Source: UBA1081 sp045537555
Lineage (GTDB): Bacteria; Bacillota; Clostridia; Oscillospirales; Acutalibacteraceae
Direction: 5' to 3'
Assembly (NCBI GenBank): GCA_045537555.1
Contig: JAZSPR010000105.1
Location: 1-42,986 of the forward strand
Length of the DNA: 42,986 nucleotides
The notes beneath the pieces are model-generated. The model was given only the letters and a program-made list of their open reading frames with translations. It was not told the origin of the DNA and made no database searches. The position numbers and the translations under genes were made by a program. Every line of letters starts with the position of its first letter. The first letter of the stretch is position 1. Below are positions 15,528-24,900 of the stretch, piece by piece.

Positions 15528-16505
15528 TTATTTTCTGAATTTAAGAAAAATCGGGAGCATATACTTCTGAATAAATGCAACGGAGAATGCGAATGTAAAA
15601 TTGAGAAAAACATTTTCCGTTTTAATTATTTTTCTTATAATTTCATTTGCGGTGGAGTCCTGCTTTGACTCCATCGCGTTTTTTACGTCTTCGTCTGCGA
15701 TAATTTCTTTTATAACTGCCTTTTTTTCTTTTAAACTGAGTTTACAGTTATCAGCAAAAAGAACAGTCATGCATGAAACTATATTTTTAAGGAACATATA
15801 ATCAGCCGTTGATTTATCTTCACAAAGTTCAGAGAAATAACGGTTTATTTCTTTACAGGCATCGAATTTTTCGGGGATAAAGCCTGAAATCAGGCTGACT
15901 GATTTATCGATATTGTAATTATAAAGTACATCGGGAATTGTTATTACTCTCGGTGAGTTTTTCAGCACTTCTGCATTGAAAATCCTGTCTTCGCCGTATC
16001 GGTAATCTTTAAAAAGAATGTTATTGCTTAAAAGAAATTCTCTTCTGTAAACTTTATTCCACACCTGATTCAGAAGATTGTTTTTGTAATACTCAGAAAC
16101 AGTGAAAGGTGAGTCGGATGAATAGGTTTTATCCTGAGCCTTACTGTAAAAATTCTGTCTGAAACCGAAAATGAGTAAATCAGTATCGTCTGTCAGATTT
16201 TTTGAGACGGTTTCAAACGTCTTTTTTCTGAAAGTATCATCGCTGTCAAGAAACATGACGAAATCGCCCGAAGCCTTGCTGATGCCTGTGTTTCTTGCAT
16301 TTGCAGGGCCTGAGTTGTTTATTCTTTCTGTTACAATACAATTGTAGCTGTTTTTAAGGTTTTCTATTACTGTTGACGTGCCGTCTGTTGAACCGTCGTC
16401 AATGATAATGATTTGTGTGTCCTTAAAATTTTCAGCAACCGAAAAAACGGCTGCTGAAAGAGTGTCTTTACAATTGTATGCAGGAATAATTACGCTTAAA
16501 AGCAT
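15528..16505 (-). CDS. Glycosyltransferase family 2
   Basis: A 325-residue GT-A fold transferase. The N-terminus MLLSVIIPAYNCKDTL is followed by DDGSTDG (nucleotide-sugar binding), NARNTGI and the metal-binding MFLDSDDTF (DxD type). The later R-x-GEDRIFN region matches the acceptor-side motif of this family. I place the start at ATG 16505, preceded by GGAGGA, which is 13 bases after the stop of the upstream glycosyltransferase. A hydrophobic C-terminal stretch (FLNFTFAFSVAFIQ) suggests membrane association. It probably adds a sugar to a cell-surface polysaccharide or glycolipid; donor and acceptor are unknown. Confidence 0.9.
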   Translation of the reverse strand: MLLSVIIPAYNCKDTLSAAVFSVAENFKDTQIIIIDDGSTDGTSTVIENLKNSYNCIVTERINNSGPANARNTGISKASGDFVMFLDSDDTFRKKTFETVSKNLTDDTDLLIFGFRQNFYSKAQDKTYSSDSPFTVSEYYKNNLLNQVWNKVYRREFLLSNNILFKDYRYGEDRIFNAEVLKNSPRVITIPDVLYNYNIDKSVSLISGFIPEKFDACKEINRYFSELCEDKSTADYMFLKNIVSCMTVLFADNCKLSLKEKKAVIKEIIADEDVKNAMESKQDSTANEIIRKIIKTENVFLNFTFAFSVAFIQKYMLPIFLKFRK

Positions 16506-16518
16506 ATTTTTTCCTCCG

Positions 16519-17571
16519 TTATTTATCAAAAAGTTCGTAAAGGCTGTTTTTGATTTTCAGATTGTAATAATCAAGACTGTCAAAATGCTTTATATGCTTT
16601 TTCTGATTGACTATTGATTTTACTATATCATCCGAGCCGACAATATAGTCATTGTATTTTTCAAGATGCTTTTCAAAAATAAGGTCAAGCCCGAGTGCTT
16701 TTGCTTCCCAGAGTACCATGCCCTGACCTTCATGGCGGGAAGTAAGGATTAGAGAATCCATTTTTGCCATATAAGGATAAGGATTTTCTGCGGCAGGAAG
16801 AAGTGTTACAAAATCATTCAGTTGCAAACCTTCAATCTGTTGCTGTATTTTCAGTTCTTCGGGACCTGAACCGAGCAGATAAAGATGAATATCTTTACGT
16901 TGTTCAACAGCTCTTGCAAAATAATCAAGCAGAATATCAATGCCTTTCTGATGAGTGAATCTGCCCACAAAAATGAAGTTCGTCAAATATCTGTCAACAT
17001 TAAAGTCAATCACTTCACGGCTTTTATTAAGAATCTGAACCGTGTTTATGATGTTGGGTATTACGGTAATTTTTTTATTTCTTATGCCCGTTTTTTTTAT
17101 GAAAGGCTGTACAATACCTTCCGATACTGCAACAAACTCATCATAATACTTATATTTATCTTTGAAAGCAGACCAGAGTATTCTGTATTTGAGTGAATTT
17201 TTGTGTTCGATTTCAATATCGTTATGAATCCACATTATACGCTTTTTTGCTTTTATACCGAGAGTACATAAAGCACATTCGTTGCTGTAGCTGTTGAAAT
17301 CAATTGCAAGATCATATTCTTTATCAGGCAGATCATATGTAAAAAGATTTCTCAGAGTGTTGAATTTTACAATTCTGTTAAGATAAAACAGCGGACGTAT
17401 AATGTAGATATTGATATTCTTAAAATCATCTACAGAGCATATTTCAGGCTCGGCAAAAAGAAACAGGTCAACTTCATAGCTTGACATATCCATGTTTGTA
17501 AGCATATTGAGAAGTGAGCGCTGAATCCCGCCGATTGACATATCTTTCTGAAATATTGCTATCCGTTTCAT
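16519..17571 (-). CDS. Glycosyltransferase family 4 (GT-B fold)
   Basis: A 350-residue retaining glycosyltransferase. The N-terminal DMSIGGIQRSLLNM is the usual acceptor-side glycine loop. The C-terminal half has FVGRFTHQKGIDILL, LLGSGPEE and the EX7E motif in SRHEGQGMVLWEA that binds the sugar nucleotide. No signal peptide. Its ATG overlaps the alpha-galactosidase stop by four bases (ATGA), so the two are translationally coupled, and the GT2 gene follows. The pair probably builds a surface glycan. Linking them to an intracellular alpha-galactosidase is unusual. Confidence 0.9.
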   Translation of the reverse strand: MKRIAIFQKDMSIGGIQRSLLNMLTNMDMSSYEVDLFLFAEPEICSVDDFKNINIYIIRPLFYLNRIVKFNTLRNLFTYDLPDKEYDLAIDFNSYSNECALCTLGIKAKKRIMWIHNDIEIEHKNSLKYRILWSAFKDKYKYYDEFVAVSEGIVQPFIKKTGIRNKKITVIPNIINTVQILNKSREVIDFNVDRYLTNFIFVGRFTHQKGIDILLDYFARAVEQRKDIHLYLLGSGPEELKIQQQIEGLQLNDFVTLLPAAENPYPYMAKMDSLILTSRHEGQGMVLWEAKALGLDLIFEKHLEKYNDYIVGSDDIVKSIVNQKKHIKHFDSLDYYNLKIKNSLYELFDK

Positions 17572-19256
17572 CTTAAGGGAAATACTTTACTGATCATTTT
17601 CTGGTTGCCGAAGCCTGATGCCATGTCAAACCAGAGCATCTGAACATTGTTATCCTTATCAAGAAGCTTGATGATAACTTTCTTGTTGTTATCTGTATAG
17701 TTTGCATCAAGAATTGTGTATTCTGACTTTCTGAAGAATGTCTTTACAGATTCGATATCATCGGGATAGTATTCTTCCATGTTGTCGGAAACGAAAAGAA
17801 CGTCACCGCAGATGTGATTGATGAAACCGAGAAGGACTTTCTGGTCTGAATCAAACTTGAGGTTTGTGTATCTGAAGAAGAATACATCGGGGTCATTTGT
17901 GAAAACTCTTCCGTTGAGCTGACGGCGGAAGATTGAGTTGTTGATAGCATTCTGAGCTGACATGATTTCGTTGTTTACATGGAGTGTGTTGTAAATCTTG
18001 CCTTTGTAAGTAAGGTCAACGTCACAGCTGATACGGCATGCATCAACCTTGCCGAATGCGGCACCGAGAGGAACACCGCAACCGAGAATGAGCTTGTCAC
18101 CGCAGCATTCACGGAGGAATTCCATAGCTTCACACATGATTGTGCCTCTTGATTTGCCGTTTCTGGGGAACATGCATTCGCTGTAAAGGAAGTCGAGCTT
18201 AACCATGTCATAGCCCCAGTCGTTGAGGATAACATCAAAGAAATGCTTTATATATTCTCTTACTTCGGGATTGTAGATATCAAGTGTATAAGCACCGCCC
18301 CAACCGACACAGCCGAGAATGGGCTTGCCCTTTTCGTCTCTGATTACCCAGTCGGGATGTTCTTTGAAAGTTCTTGATTTTATCTGAACGCTGAAAGGAG
18401 CAATCCAGATACCTGCCATGTAACCCTTGTCATGGATGCGCTGTGCAACAGCTTTCATGCCGTCTGGGAATTTTGCAGGGTTGGGATCAAGCCAGTCACC
18501 TACAAATGTTTCATAACCGTCGTCAATCTGGAAAATGTTTGCTTCTTCTTTGCATACATCCATTGCATCAAGGTCACGGTAGATAATCTTCTGATCGATT
18601 TTCTGGAAGTAGTTATACCATGATGTGTAACCTGCAAGATGATCAATCTTGGGCTTTTTAACACCCATGAGTTCAAAATATTTATCAAATACATAATTCT
18701 CATCGCCTCTGAGAATTACAATATCAAAAACGGGATAATCGCTGTCGATAACAACACCTTCAACGTCTTTTTCAACGATGAATATGCCTGCGTTCATATC
18801 AACCTTGAATATTGTGTAACCCTGTTTTTCCGAAAGAGAGCCGAGGAAGAGGAAGTTGCCGTCATTCTTGATATATGTATAGCAATGGCTGCGGAAAACA
18901 CCGGGGATTTCCTTGTCTTCACAGAACCATACGTCACTTGATGTGCCTGAAAGCTTGATGAAAGGATACATTGCAGCAAGTTTGTTTATGCCTTTGTGAA
19001 CATCATTCTTTTTGTATTCTCTTGAAGTTGTCCATGACTGATAACCGTTTGCAAAGAACTTGTCATCATCATCGAATTTGTGGTCAAATTCAAAATAAAG
19101 AGTTGTAAGCTCAACCTTTGCTTTGGGCTTGAGTGTGAGCTTGATTACATCGTCATTTACAGTATATTCGGCATCAAGCATCTCGGAATAATTGCCTGTA
19201 AGACCATATTCTTTACCGTTATGTTTGTATTTACAGATTAAGCGGACATCCTGCAT
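17568..19256 (-). CDS. Alpha-galactosidase-like glycosidase, GH36 (clan GH-D)
   Basis: A 562-residue cytoplasmic enzyme. An N-terminal beta-sandwich (about 1-190, with FANGYQSWTTSREY) precedes a TIM barrel. The catalytic nucleophile is Asp355 in KLDFLY and the acid/base Asp412 in CRISCDVDL; FQIDDGYE and GIWIAPF line the active site. The family releases terminal alpha-galactose from raffinose-type sugars and galactomannan or host glycans. At 562 residues it is shorter than typical 700+ residue GH36 enzymes. The start has AAGGAGAC just upstream and a promoter at 19293-19321. Its stop overlaps the GT4 start. Specificity (alpha-Gal against alpha-GalNAc) is not decided by sequence. Confidence 0.9.
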   Translation of the reverse strand: MQDVRLICKYKHNGKEYGLTGNYSEMLDAEYTVNDDVIKLTLKPKAKVELTTLYFEFDHKFDDDDKFFANGYQSWTTSREYKKNDVHKGINKLAAMYPFIKLSGTSSDVWFCEDKEIPGVFRSHCYTYIKNDGNFLFLGSLSEKQGYTIFKVDMNAGIFIVEKDVEGVVIDSDYPVFDIVILRGDENYVFDKYFELMGVKKPKIDHLAGYTSWYNYFQKIDQKIIYRDLDAMDVCKEEANIFQIDDGYETFVGDWLDPNPAKFPDGMKAVAQRIHDKGYMAGIWIAPFSVQIKSRTFKEHPDWVIRDEKGKPILGCVGWGGAYTLDIYNPEVREYIKHFFDVILNDWGYDMVKLDFLYSECMFPRNGKSRGTIMCEAMEFLRECCGDKLILGCGVPLGAAFGKVDACRISCDVDLTYKGKIYNTLHVNNEIMSAQNAINNSIFRRQLNGRVFTNDPDVFFFRYTNLKFDSDQKVLLGFINHICGDVLFVSDNMEEYYPDDIESVKTFFRKSEYTILDANYTDNNKKVIIKLLDKDNNVQMLWFDMASGFGNQKMISKVFPLR

Positions 19257-19292
19257 TTATATCGTCTCCTTAATTTTATTTTCTTAATTAAT

Positions 19293-19321
19293 ATTATGCA
19301 TTATTTTGATACTGTTGTCAA
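19293..19321 (-). promoter_or_regulatory. Sigma-A promoter of the alpha-galactosidase/glycosyltransferase operon
   Basis: On the minus strand TTGACA (19321-19316), 17 bp and CATAAT (19298-19293). The -35 lies at the end of the dacA-like coding sequence, so readthrough from that gene may also feed the operon. Confidence 0.72.
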
Positions 19322-20616
19322 GGCTGACGCCAGAAATATGAGAATGCTGTATTATAGAGATTTTTCAGGTCATAATATCTGCCGTATTTGTCAGGACAGT
19401 TATAAACAACGGCAACAAAGGTTTTTGTTTTTCCCGTGCTTTCAATTTTTTTCTTTGCAACTGTCACAAGGCATTGACCTGCCTGAGAATGTGAGCCTGT
19501 TTTAACACCGACCATATAGGGGTAATATCTGTCGCTGTAAGGATTGATTGTTTCGTTTGAATTTGAGTATGAATAGCTTCCGCCTGATTCAAAGTAAGCT
19601 GTTGCCCACGGCTGTGAAACAACATCTCGTATGAGTTTGAATGAGTAAGCTTTTGTAGTCATGATAACCATATCATAAGCTGATACATAATGGTTTGAGT
19701 TGGGGAAACCGTCGGGATTCATGAAGTGTGAATCTTTCATACCGAGGCTCTTTGCGTATTCGTTCATCATTGCAACAAATTTGTTGAGAGCCTGTGAAGC
19801 GGACATATTATAGTTGCCCGTAGCTTTTCTTGCTGTGTGAACCGCAATTGTATAAGCGGCATCACAACCTGATGGAACAAGAAGGCATTTGAGAATTTCT
19901 TTGAATTTTATACGCTGTCCCTGATAAAGTCCCGAACGGCTTGTGTTCCAATGAACAAGATTCAGTTCGCTGCCGACTGTCAGGATATCATCACCCGAAA
20001 GATATTCACATGCAAGAGTTGCCGTTACAACTTTTGTTGTGCTTGCGGGGTGGCAGGGTTTATGCATGCTTTTACCGTAAAGTATTTTGTCATTATCATA
20101 GTCATAAAGACATGCGTAACGGGCATAGCTTGTTGAGAACTTATCGCTTATTTCAACTTTGAATTTTCTGTTCTTGTCTGTAACAGGCTGCTGAGGCAAT
20201 TCGTTTGGCTTGGGTTTTGCGTAAGGGTCAAGTTTTGCCGCAACACGAAGAACATATCTTGCATCTGCCGCCGTGATTTTATTATCTGAATTATAATCGG
20301 CAAGTTTTTGCTGTTCTTCAGTAACGGAAACCAGATGTGAAGCAAGTCTGAGAATTGTTCTTGCATCTGATGCGGTAACAGAACCGCTGCAGTCGATGTC
20401 GCCTTTTTCGTAGACGGGAGCAGGCTTTGTTGTCGGTTCGGTTGTTTCGGGTACTGTAGTTTCGGGAACCGTGGTTTCAGTTGCAGTTGTCTGAACTTCT
20501 GTTGTTGTTTCTTCGGCTGATTCAGTTTCGGAAACGGCAAAAACAGGAATGTAAGTGCTTGCCAGAATGACTGCAACAATGAATATTGCAGTCAGAGAAC
20601 GAAATATTCTTTTCAT
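19318..20616 (-). CDS. D-alanyl-D-alanine carboxypeptidase with N-terminal dockerin (S11)
   Basis: A 432-residue exported protein. Residues 1-27 are a signal peptide, 28-70 a Thr/Glu/Pro-rich linker, and 72-130 a two-segment dockerin-type domain (GDIDCSG... and DYNSDNK..., each followed by DAR..LR). The S11 penicillin-binding domain covers about 160-425: S192-T-T-K195 is the catalytic SxxK, K372-T-G374 the third motif, and the middle motif is S249-G250-C251 instead of the usual SxN. The substitution is read directly (tgt codon). Family enzymes trim the terminal D-Ala of peptidoglycan stems. No C-terminal amphipathic anchor is evident, so the dockerin may replace it. AAAGGAG precedes ATG 20616; the upstream rlmD-like gene is 12 bases away. 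Confidence 0.92.
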   Translation of the reverse strand: MKRIFRSLTAIFIVAVILASTYIPVFAVSETESAEETTTEVQTTATETTVPETTVPETTEPTTKPAPVYEKGDIDCSGSVTASDARTILRLASHLVSVTEEQQKLADYNSDNKITAADARYVLRVAAKLDPYAKPKPNELPQQPVTDKNRKFKVEISDKFSTSYARYACLYDYDNDKILYGKSMHKPCHPASTTKVVTATLACEYLSGDDILTVGSELNLVHWNTSRSGLYQGQRIKFKEILKCLLVPSGCDAAYTIAVHTARKATGNYNMSASQALNKFVAMMNEYAKSLGMKDSHFMNPDGFPNSNHYVSAYDMVIMTTKAYSFKLIRDVVSQPWATAYFESGGSYSYSNSNETINPYSDRYYPYMVGVKTGSHSQAGQCLVTVAKKKIESTGKTKTFVAVVYNCPDKYGRYYDLKNLYNTAFSYFWRQP

Positions 20617-20628
20617 AATATGACTCCT

Positions 20629-21717
20629 TTAATTCTTTGTGAGAAGAATAATATTTTCAATATGTCGTGTGTGCGGAAACATGTCAAAAGGTCTGCATGC
20701 TTTGACTTTATAACCGTTTTTTACAAGATGATGCACGTCTCTTGCCTGAGTTTCAATGTTGCAGGAGATGTATACGATTTTTTCGGGGGAGAGAGCAATT
20801 GCCGCATCAAGGAATTCCCTTGAACAGCCTGCTCTCGGAGGGTCTGTGAACAGAACATCAATTTTTTCGCCGTCGCTTGCGAGATTCTGCATGAATTCAC
20901 CCGCATCAACTGCAAAAAATCTTGCATTTTTTATATTGTTGAGTTTTGAATTTATAATTGCATCTTTAACTGCATCTTTGTTGATTTCGGTGCCGATGAC
21001 AGTTTTTGCTTTGTCCGAAGCGGCAATGCCGATTGTGCCTATACCGCAGTAAGCATCAATGACAGTTTCTTTACCTGTAAGCCCTGCAAGGTGAATTGCA
21101 CAGTTATAGAGTTTCTCGGTCTGTACGGGGTTTATCTGATAGAATGACTTTGGTGAAATCCTGAATCTCTTAGAGCAGAGGATATCTTCTATGTATCCGT
21201 TGCCGTAAAGCACTTTCTGTGCATCACCGAGCACCATGCTTGTGAATTTATTGTTGATATTCTGAACGATAGTTGTGATTTCGGGATGAATTGAAATGAG
21301 CTTTTCGATGAAATGGTTTTTCCCGGGAAATACGGGAGTTGATGTGACCATTACAACCATTACTTCACCCGTTGCAAAACCGCGTCTGATAAGTACATGC
21401 CTGAGGAAGCCTTTTTCGGTATGCTCATTGTATGCCGTAAGTTTGAAATCTTTCAATAATTGTCTTATTGTGACAATAATACTGTCTGCTGTTTCATCTT
21501 CGAGCAGACAGGAATCAATTTTTACAATATTATGGGTGCTTGACTGATAAACGCCCGAAATAATCATGCCGCTTCTTGTTGTACCGAAAGCAGCACTGAC
21601 TTTGTTTCTGTAATGATACGGATTTTTCATGCCTTCAATGGGGGCTACGGTGCAGTATCTGCCGAAAAGCTTTACGACTGATGCCTGTTTGAAGGCTTTC
21701 TGTCTGTCGTAGGTCAT
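20629..21717 (-). pseudogene. rlmD: 23S rRNA (uracil1939-C5)-methyltransferase, N-terminus out of frame
   Basis: The main part (362 residues) is a clear RlmD/RlmCD-type methyltransferase: VAPIEGMKNPYHYRNKV, the SAM loop AYCGIGTIGIAA, DPPRAGCS and YISCNIETQARD with the catalytic Cys. The first 24 or so residues lie in another frame (21714-21791) and hold CPVAGKCGGCQL, three Cys of the family's [4Fe-4S] site. Inserting one base in the run between CQLR and MTYDR would restore a normal protein. The TGA of the short frame overlaps the ATG of the long one as ATGA. It may be a real frameshift, a sequencing error, or two coupled peptides. The fourth Cys (GRYC near residue 22) is in the long part. Sequence of the main domain is otherwise intact. 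Confidence 0.82.
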
Positions 21718-21791
21718 ATTCTAAGCTGACATCCGCCGCATTTTCCCGCAACAGGGCAGAGAAAATCATTTTTTTTCTTGTTGTTTTTCAT
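21714..21791 (-). other. Displaced N-terminal fragment of rlmD (Fe-S cysteine motif)
   Basis: Starting at ATG 21791, a 25-codon frame contains CPVAGKCGGCQLR and ends at TGA 21716-21714. The CGGC motif is diagnostic of the RlmD/RlmCD N-terminus and would continue as NMTYDRQ in the downstream frame. An eight-A run lies further upstream but is within this frame, so the break is close to position 21717. Confidence 0.8.
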
Positions 21792-21823
21792 GTTTTTTAT
21801 TCCATTCAAAAAATATTATAAAT

Positions 21824-21852
21824 AATATAACATATAATAAATATTTTTTCAA
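21824..21852 (-). promoter_or_regulatory. Promoter of the rlmD/DD-carboxypeptidase operon
   Basis: On the minus strand TTGAAA (21852-21847), 17 bp and TATATT (21829-21824). The -35 lies inside the palindrome at 21845-21869. Confidence 0.65.
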
Positions 21853-21869
21853 TTAAAAGAATTGAAAAA
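21845..21869. promoter_or_regulatory. Palindrome containing both divergent -35 boxes
   Basis: TTTTTCAATT (21845-21854) and AATTGAAAAA (21860-21869) form a perfect 10-bp inverted repeat with a 5-base spacer. The left arm holds the minus-strand TTGAAA and the right arm the plus-strand TTGAAA. It could be a shared operator or only the symmetry of two promoters back to back. Confidence 0.7.
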
Positions 21870-21890
21870 TTTATCGTCATGTGTTACAAT
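21862..21890 (+). promoter_or_regulatory. Sigma-A promoter of the beta-galactosidase operon
   Basis: TTGAAA at 21862-21867, a 17-bp spacer and TACAAT at 21885-21890. ATG 21920 follows a GGAGG site. Confidence 0.78.
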
Positions 21891-21919
21891 ATTTTAAACT
21901 CTAACATGGAGGTTCATTT

Positions 21920-24900
21920 ATGAAATACACATTACAGAAAAATAATTACAGAAATTTCAAGATTTTCAGGGATAATATAACAGAACCCAGAGCATATTTT
22001 ATCCCTTTCGGTAAACTTTCTGATGCAAAGAATACCGATGTCCGTCAGGAAAGATATTCCTCAGATATCGTTACATGTCTTTCAGGTGAATGGGATTTTA
22101 AGTTCTATCAGCACAATGCAAAGGTGCCTGATATTTTTGATACATCATATATAAGATTTGATAAAGTTACGGTTCCTTCAACATGGCAGAGAACAGGCTA
22201 TATGGAGCCCGTATATCTCAACTGCCCCTATGAATTCCAGCTTCCTCCTCCCGCAATTCCCGAGGATATGACAGCAGGTGTTTACAGAAAGAAATTTGAT
22301 ATTTCAGACACATCGAAGAAATATATCCTTACATTCCTCGGTGCGGCAAATAATATTGAAGTTTATGTAAACGGCAGTTATATCGGCTATTCCGAGGGTT
22401 CTCACAACACGGCTGAATTTGATATCACAGAAAGAATAGTTGAAGGAACAAATGAGCTTGTTGTTCTTATGTACAGATGGTGTACCGGTACATACCTTGA
22501 ATGTCAGGATATGTTCCGTGAAACAGGTATTTTCAGAGATGTTCTTCTTTCTGCTTACGGTGATTCATATATCTATGATTATCAGGTTTCATCAGTTAAG
22601 AAAGACGGAAAATATGACATGACATGTGATGTCGAAGTTCCCGCATACACAGAAGGCTGTACCGTAAAGGTATCACTTTTTGACGGTGAAAAAGAAATTG
22701 CTTCGGAAGAAAAGAAGGTTTCTCAGAAGATGCAGTTTACATTTGCAGGTCTTGACGTTACAGAGTGGAATGCCGAAATTCCTACTCTTTATACTGTTTT
22801 TGTCACACTTTACAAAAACGGCGAAGAAGTTATGTCACTTCGTTCATACACAGGCTTTAAGACTGTTGAAATTATCGGCAATGTATTTTATTTCAACGGT
22901 AAGAAGATAAAGTTCAAGGGTGTAAACCATCATGATTCACATCCCGTTACAGGCTATGCAATGAGCCTTAAAGACCTTGAAAAAGATGTTGTGCTTATGA
23001 AGGAGCTTAATGTAAACTCCGTGCGTACATCACACTATCCTCCCGATCCGTTCTTCCTCACACTTTGCGACCTTTACGGTCTGTATGTTGTTGACGAAGC
23101 TGACATTGAAACACACGGTGCATGGGAAGTATGCAATGAAGATGATAACGGCATCAGCCATGACATTAAATGGCAGCATCACTATGTTGACCGTGTTATG
23201 AGAATGTATAAGCGTGACAGAAGCCATACATCGGTTACAATGTGGTCACTCGGTAATGAAGCAGGCGGATACAAATGTCAGGATAAGTGCTATGAATACC
23301 TTAAATCAACAGGCACTCCCATCCCTGTTCATTACGAAGGTGTCTGCAGAACAAAGAGAATTGCATATGATGTAGTTTCCGAAATGTATCCCGACCATGA
23401 AGAAGTAAAGCAGGTCGGTGAAGGTGTATATGACGGCAAAAAGGGCAAGCATGCAAATGTAGTCCGCGGCAGTAAGATGAATGTCCGCAGACAGTATGCC
23501 GAAAAACCCTATTTCCTTTGTGAATATGTTCACGCTATGGGTGTAGGCCCCGGCGGTATGGAAGAATACTGGGATTTATTCTATAAACACGATAATCTTA
23601 TGGGCGGTTGTATCTGGGAATGGGTAGACCATGCGGTTTATCATGCTCCCGATGACCCGAAATACCCCTATCAGTACACATACGGCGGTGACCATAAGGA
23701 AAAACGTCACGACGGCAATTTCTGTGTTGACGGTCTTATGTATCCCGACAGAACACCTCATACAGGTGCTCTGCAGATGAAGGAAATCTACCGTCCCGTA
23801 AGAGTTACCCATAAGGACGGCAAGGTGTTCTCATTCACTAACACAAACAGATTCAGAAGCACTTCATATCTGAGCTACAAATGGGTCCTTGAAAGAAACG
23901 GCGTGGCTTTCGATAAGGGGGTTCTGAATGTAGATATAGCTCCCGAAGAAACAGTTGAAATCGAGCTCGGTTACAAGGATATCAACACAGAAAATGATTT
24001 CATCATCAACTTCATCTGCTTTGACGGTGACAGAGAAATTTCAAGAGAGCAGATTGTTCTTAACGATGTTTCCGTAACATATGAACTTCACAAAACCGGA
24101 AAAATCGGTATTGAATCAGACGGCAGAAAAGTCCGTGTTCATTTTGACGGCGGCACAGCTCTTTTCCGTGCAGATAAGGGCAGACTTGTTTCATTCATAA
24201 AGAACGGAAAGGAATATATAAACCAGACTCCCGCAGGCGGGAAGAAGGGCTTTGTTCCCAATGTATTCAGAGCTCCTCTTGATAACGACAGAAACATTGC
24301 AGAGGACTGGAAAAAGCTTGGTCTTGATGCAGTTGAACCCGTGCTTGATGCGTTTGATGTATGTCTTGACGGCAACTGTGCATCAGTTATGGCAGTCTTT
24401 AACCTCAAGGGTGCAAAGAAAGACCTTTTTGAGTGCATGATTGACTATACAATTTCTCCCATCGGTGAAATGAAAGTAAGAGCAGTCCTTAACAAGGTCA
24501 TTGATGAAAAGATTGAACTTCCCAGATTCGGTATGACGGTTGAACTTCCTGAGGAATTCACTCAGGTTGAATATTACGGCAGAGGAAAAGCCGAAAATCT
24601 TCCCGATTTCCTTGCTCAGTCTCCGATAGGTATTTATAAATCAACCGTTCATGATATGCACGAGCCTTACATTATGCCTCAGGATAACTCAGAGCATTGC
24701 AATGTAAAATGGCTTGATGTTTCAGATAATGACGGTCATTCAATCCGTGTTTATGCAGAAGAAAGATTTGCTTTCAATATTCATGATTACACTCAGGATA
24801 ATCTTTACAAAGCAAAGCATCAGGAAGACATTGTAAATGTTCCTTCTTCAGTCCTTACAATTGACGGTTATGTCAGAGGTACGGGTACAAACAGCTGCGG

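Noticed and set aside
15411..15668. Plus-strand open frame between the glycosyltransferase and the unknown protein
   Set aside because: It overlaps two minus-strand genes, has no ribosome binding site or recognisable family, and is best explained as an antisense shadow.
941..20616. A local cellulosome gene cluster
   Set aside because: Three dockerin proteins are present but no cohesin or scaffoldin, and they lie in separate operons.
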